Positions 5,519 to 6,117 of a stretch of DNA of 6,117 bases are shown in pieces. The translations under genes and the position numbers were made by a program. Under the pieces are notes generated by a model. The model saw only the letters and a list, made by a program, of their open reading frames with translations. It did no database searches and was not told where the DNA came from. The DNA lies in NCBI GenBank assembly GCA_030426005.1, contig JAUHZM010000193.1, positions 1 through 6,117 of the forward strand, written 5' to 3'. This DNA is from Gammaproteobacteria bacterium. Its GTDB lineage: Bacteria; Pseudomonadota; Gammaproteobacteria; Arenicellales; Arenicellaceae. Positions within the stretch are counted from its first letter, which is position 1, and each line of letters begins with the position of its first letter.

Positions 5519-6117
5519 AATAGACTAAGTACCACGATCGCCGTTCTAAGTGTCATACTGATCTGGAGCACCACACCGCTGGCCATCCAATGGAGTTCGG
5601 TCGATGCACCGCTCACCAGCGCCCTGCTTCGCATGCTGATTGGTGTGGTATTTTGTGGTCTAGTCGTCACCGTATTGCGCCAAGGTCTTCCACTGCATCG
5701 TCAGGCCATGGTGATTTATTTGGTCGGGGGCGTTACCACGTTTTTGTCCATGACCCTGTTCTACGCCGCTGCGCAACTCATTCCATCGGGCTGGATTGCC
5801 GTTTTGTTCGGTTTGTCGCCACTCATGACCGGTGCGATTTCTGCTCTGGTGGAACCTGAAACACGACTCACGCCAGCTCGCGTGCTTGGCTTATTGTTAG
5901 GCCTTGGTGGCCTGTACTTAGTTTTTTCTGCTGGCTTGAATGTCGAACAGGCTTCTCTTAGCGGCGTGATGCTGACCCTGTTCGCCACGCTCGTGAGTTC
6001 CGCTACCTCTGTCATCACACGACAGCTGGTCAAGGTGCAAACCATGTCTGGCATGCAAATCACCACCGGCAACCTGCTAATGGCAATGCCTTTATTTCTG
6101 GCCGCCACCTTGATTAT
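5516..6117 (+). CDS. EamA-domain (DMT superfamily) membrane transporter, truncated by window edge
   Basis: The first 200 codons of an inner-membrane drug/metabolite transporter family protein are present, with no stop before the window ends. Family members have about 280-310 residues and ten membrane helices from two tandem EamA repeats. Here the first repeat is complete and the second has begun. Hydrophobic segments lie at about residues 6-26 (with the typical IWSTTPLAI, 16-24), 34-54, 65-85, 89-109, 121-139, 149-168 and 179-199. The stretch IPSGWIAVLFGLSPLMTGAI (89-108), then E113 and LTPARVLGLLLGLGGLYLVF (118-137), is characteristic of the end of the first EamA repeat. DMT proteins export or import small metabolites such as amino acids, nucleosides or drugs, but the substrate cannot be read from this sequence. 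The start is set by GGAAG at 5503. The gene follows a strong terminator, so it is probably not co-transcribed with valS at full level. Confidence 0.9.
   Translation, partial: MNRLSTTIAVLSVILIWSTTPLAIQWSSVDAPLTSALLRMLIGVVFCGLVVTVLRQGLPLHRQAMVIYLVGGVTTFLSMTLFYAAAQLIPSGWIAVLFGLSPLMTGAISALVEPETRLTPARVLGLLLGLGGLYLVFSAGLNVEQASLSGVMLTLFATLVSSATSVITRQLVKVQTMSGMQITTGNLLMAMPLFLAATLI

Noticed and set aside
5332..5670. 112-codon open frame on the minus strand across the valS-transporter gap
   Set aside because: It runs antisense through the terminator and into the 5' part of the well-supported transporter gene, has low-complexity composition without a recognisable domain, and lacks family resemblance.
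1..6117. CRISPR arrays, tRNA/rRNA genes, insertion sequences, attachment sites and defence genes
   Set aside because: I saw no regularly spaced repeats, no cloverleaf-type sequence with the TTCGA arm and matching acceptor stem, no transposase-like frames and no terminal inverted repeats. The coding content is ordinary core genes.

Overview
The window is a chromosomal housekeeping segment from a gammaproteobacterium. By eye the GC content is close to 50%. The evidence is the gene order lptF (leftward) | pepA > holC > valS (rightward), the classical gammaproteobacterial arrangement also found in Escherichia coli, together with recognisably proteobacterial LptF, PepA, HolC and ValS proteins. ValS carries the insertion after the KMSKS loop that is typical of proteobacterial enzymes. 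The genus cannot be fixed from the sequence alone.

Layout. Positions 1-272 (minus strand) hold the first 90 codons of lptF, the inner-membrane half-transporter of the LPS export ABC complex, which runs off the left edge. Positions 273-399 are the divergent intergenic region; it contains two overlapping promoter-like signals facing opposite ways and the ribosome binding site that selects a GTG start for pepA. Positions 400-1887 are pepA (leucyl aminopeptidase). The holC gene (DNA polymerase III chi) follows 17 nt later at 1905-2348, so pepA and holC look co-transcribed. A 130-nt gap then holds a good sigma70-type promoter with a perfect TATAAT, before valS (valyl-tRNA synthetase) at 2479-5259.

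Positions 5260-5515 form a 256-nt gap without a convincing gene. It contains a consensus TTGACA box, a potential stem-loop with several small palindromes, and a strong rho-independent terminator at 5445-5478. A promoter-like pair overlaps the base of that terminator. Positions 5516-6117 are the first 200 codons of a DMT-superfamily (EamA domain) membrane transporter that runs off the right edge.

The genes do not form one pathway. They cover envelope biogenesis (lptF), peptide turnover with a possible DNA-binding moonlighting role (pepA), replication-clamp-loader to SSB contact (holC) and translation (valS). They sit together through old conserved synteny. The eamA-type gene is probably a separate transcription unit and is the first lineage-variable gene after the conserved block. 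I found no sign of a novel defence, mobile or biosynthetic system. The one stretch worth a second look is the valS-eamA intergenic region, which could be a long valS 3' UTR, a small RNA gene, or a leader/attenuator of the transporter gene.
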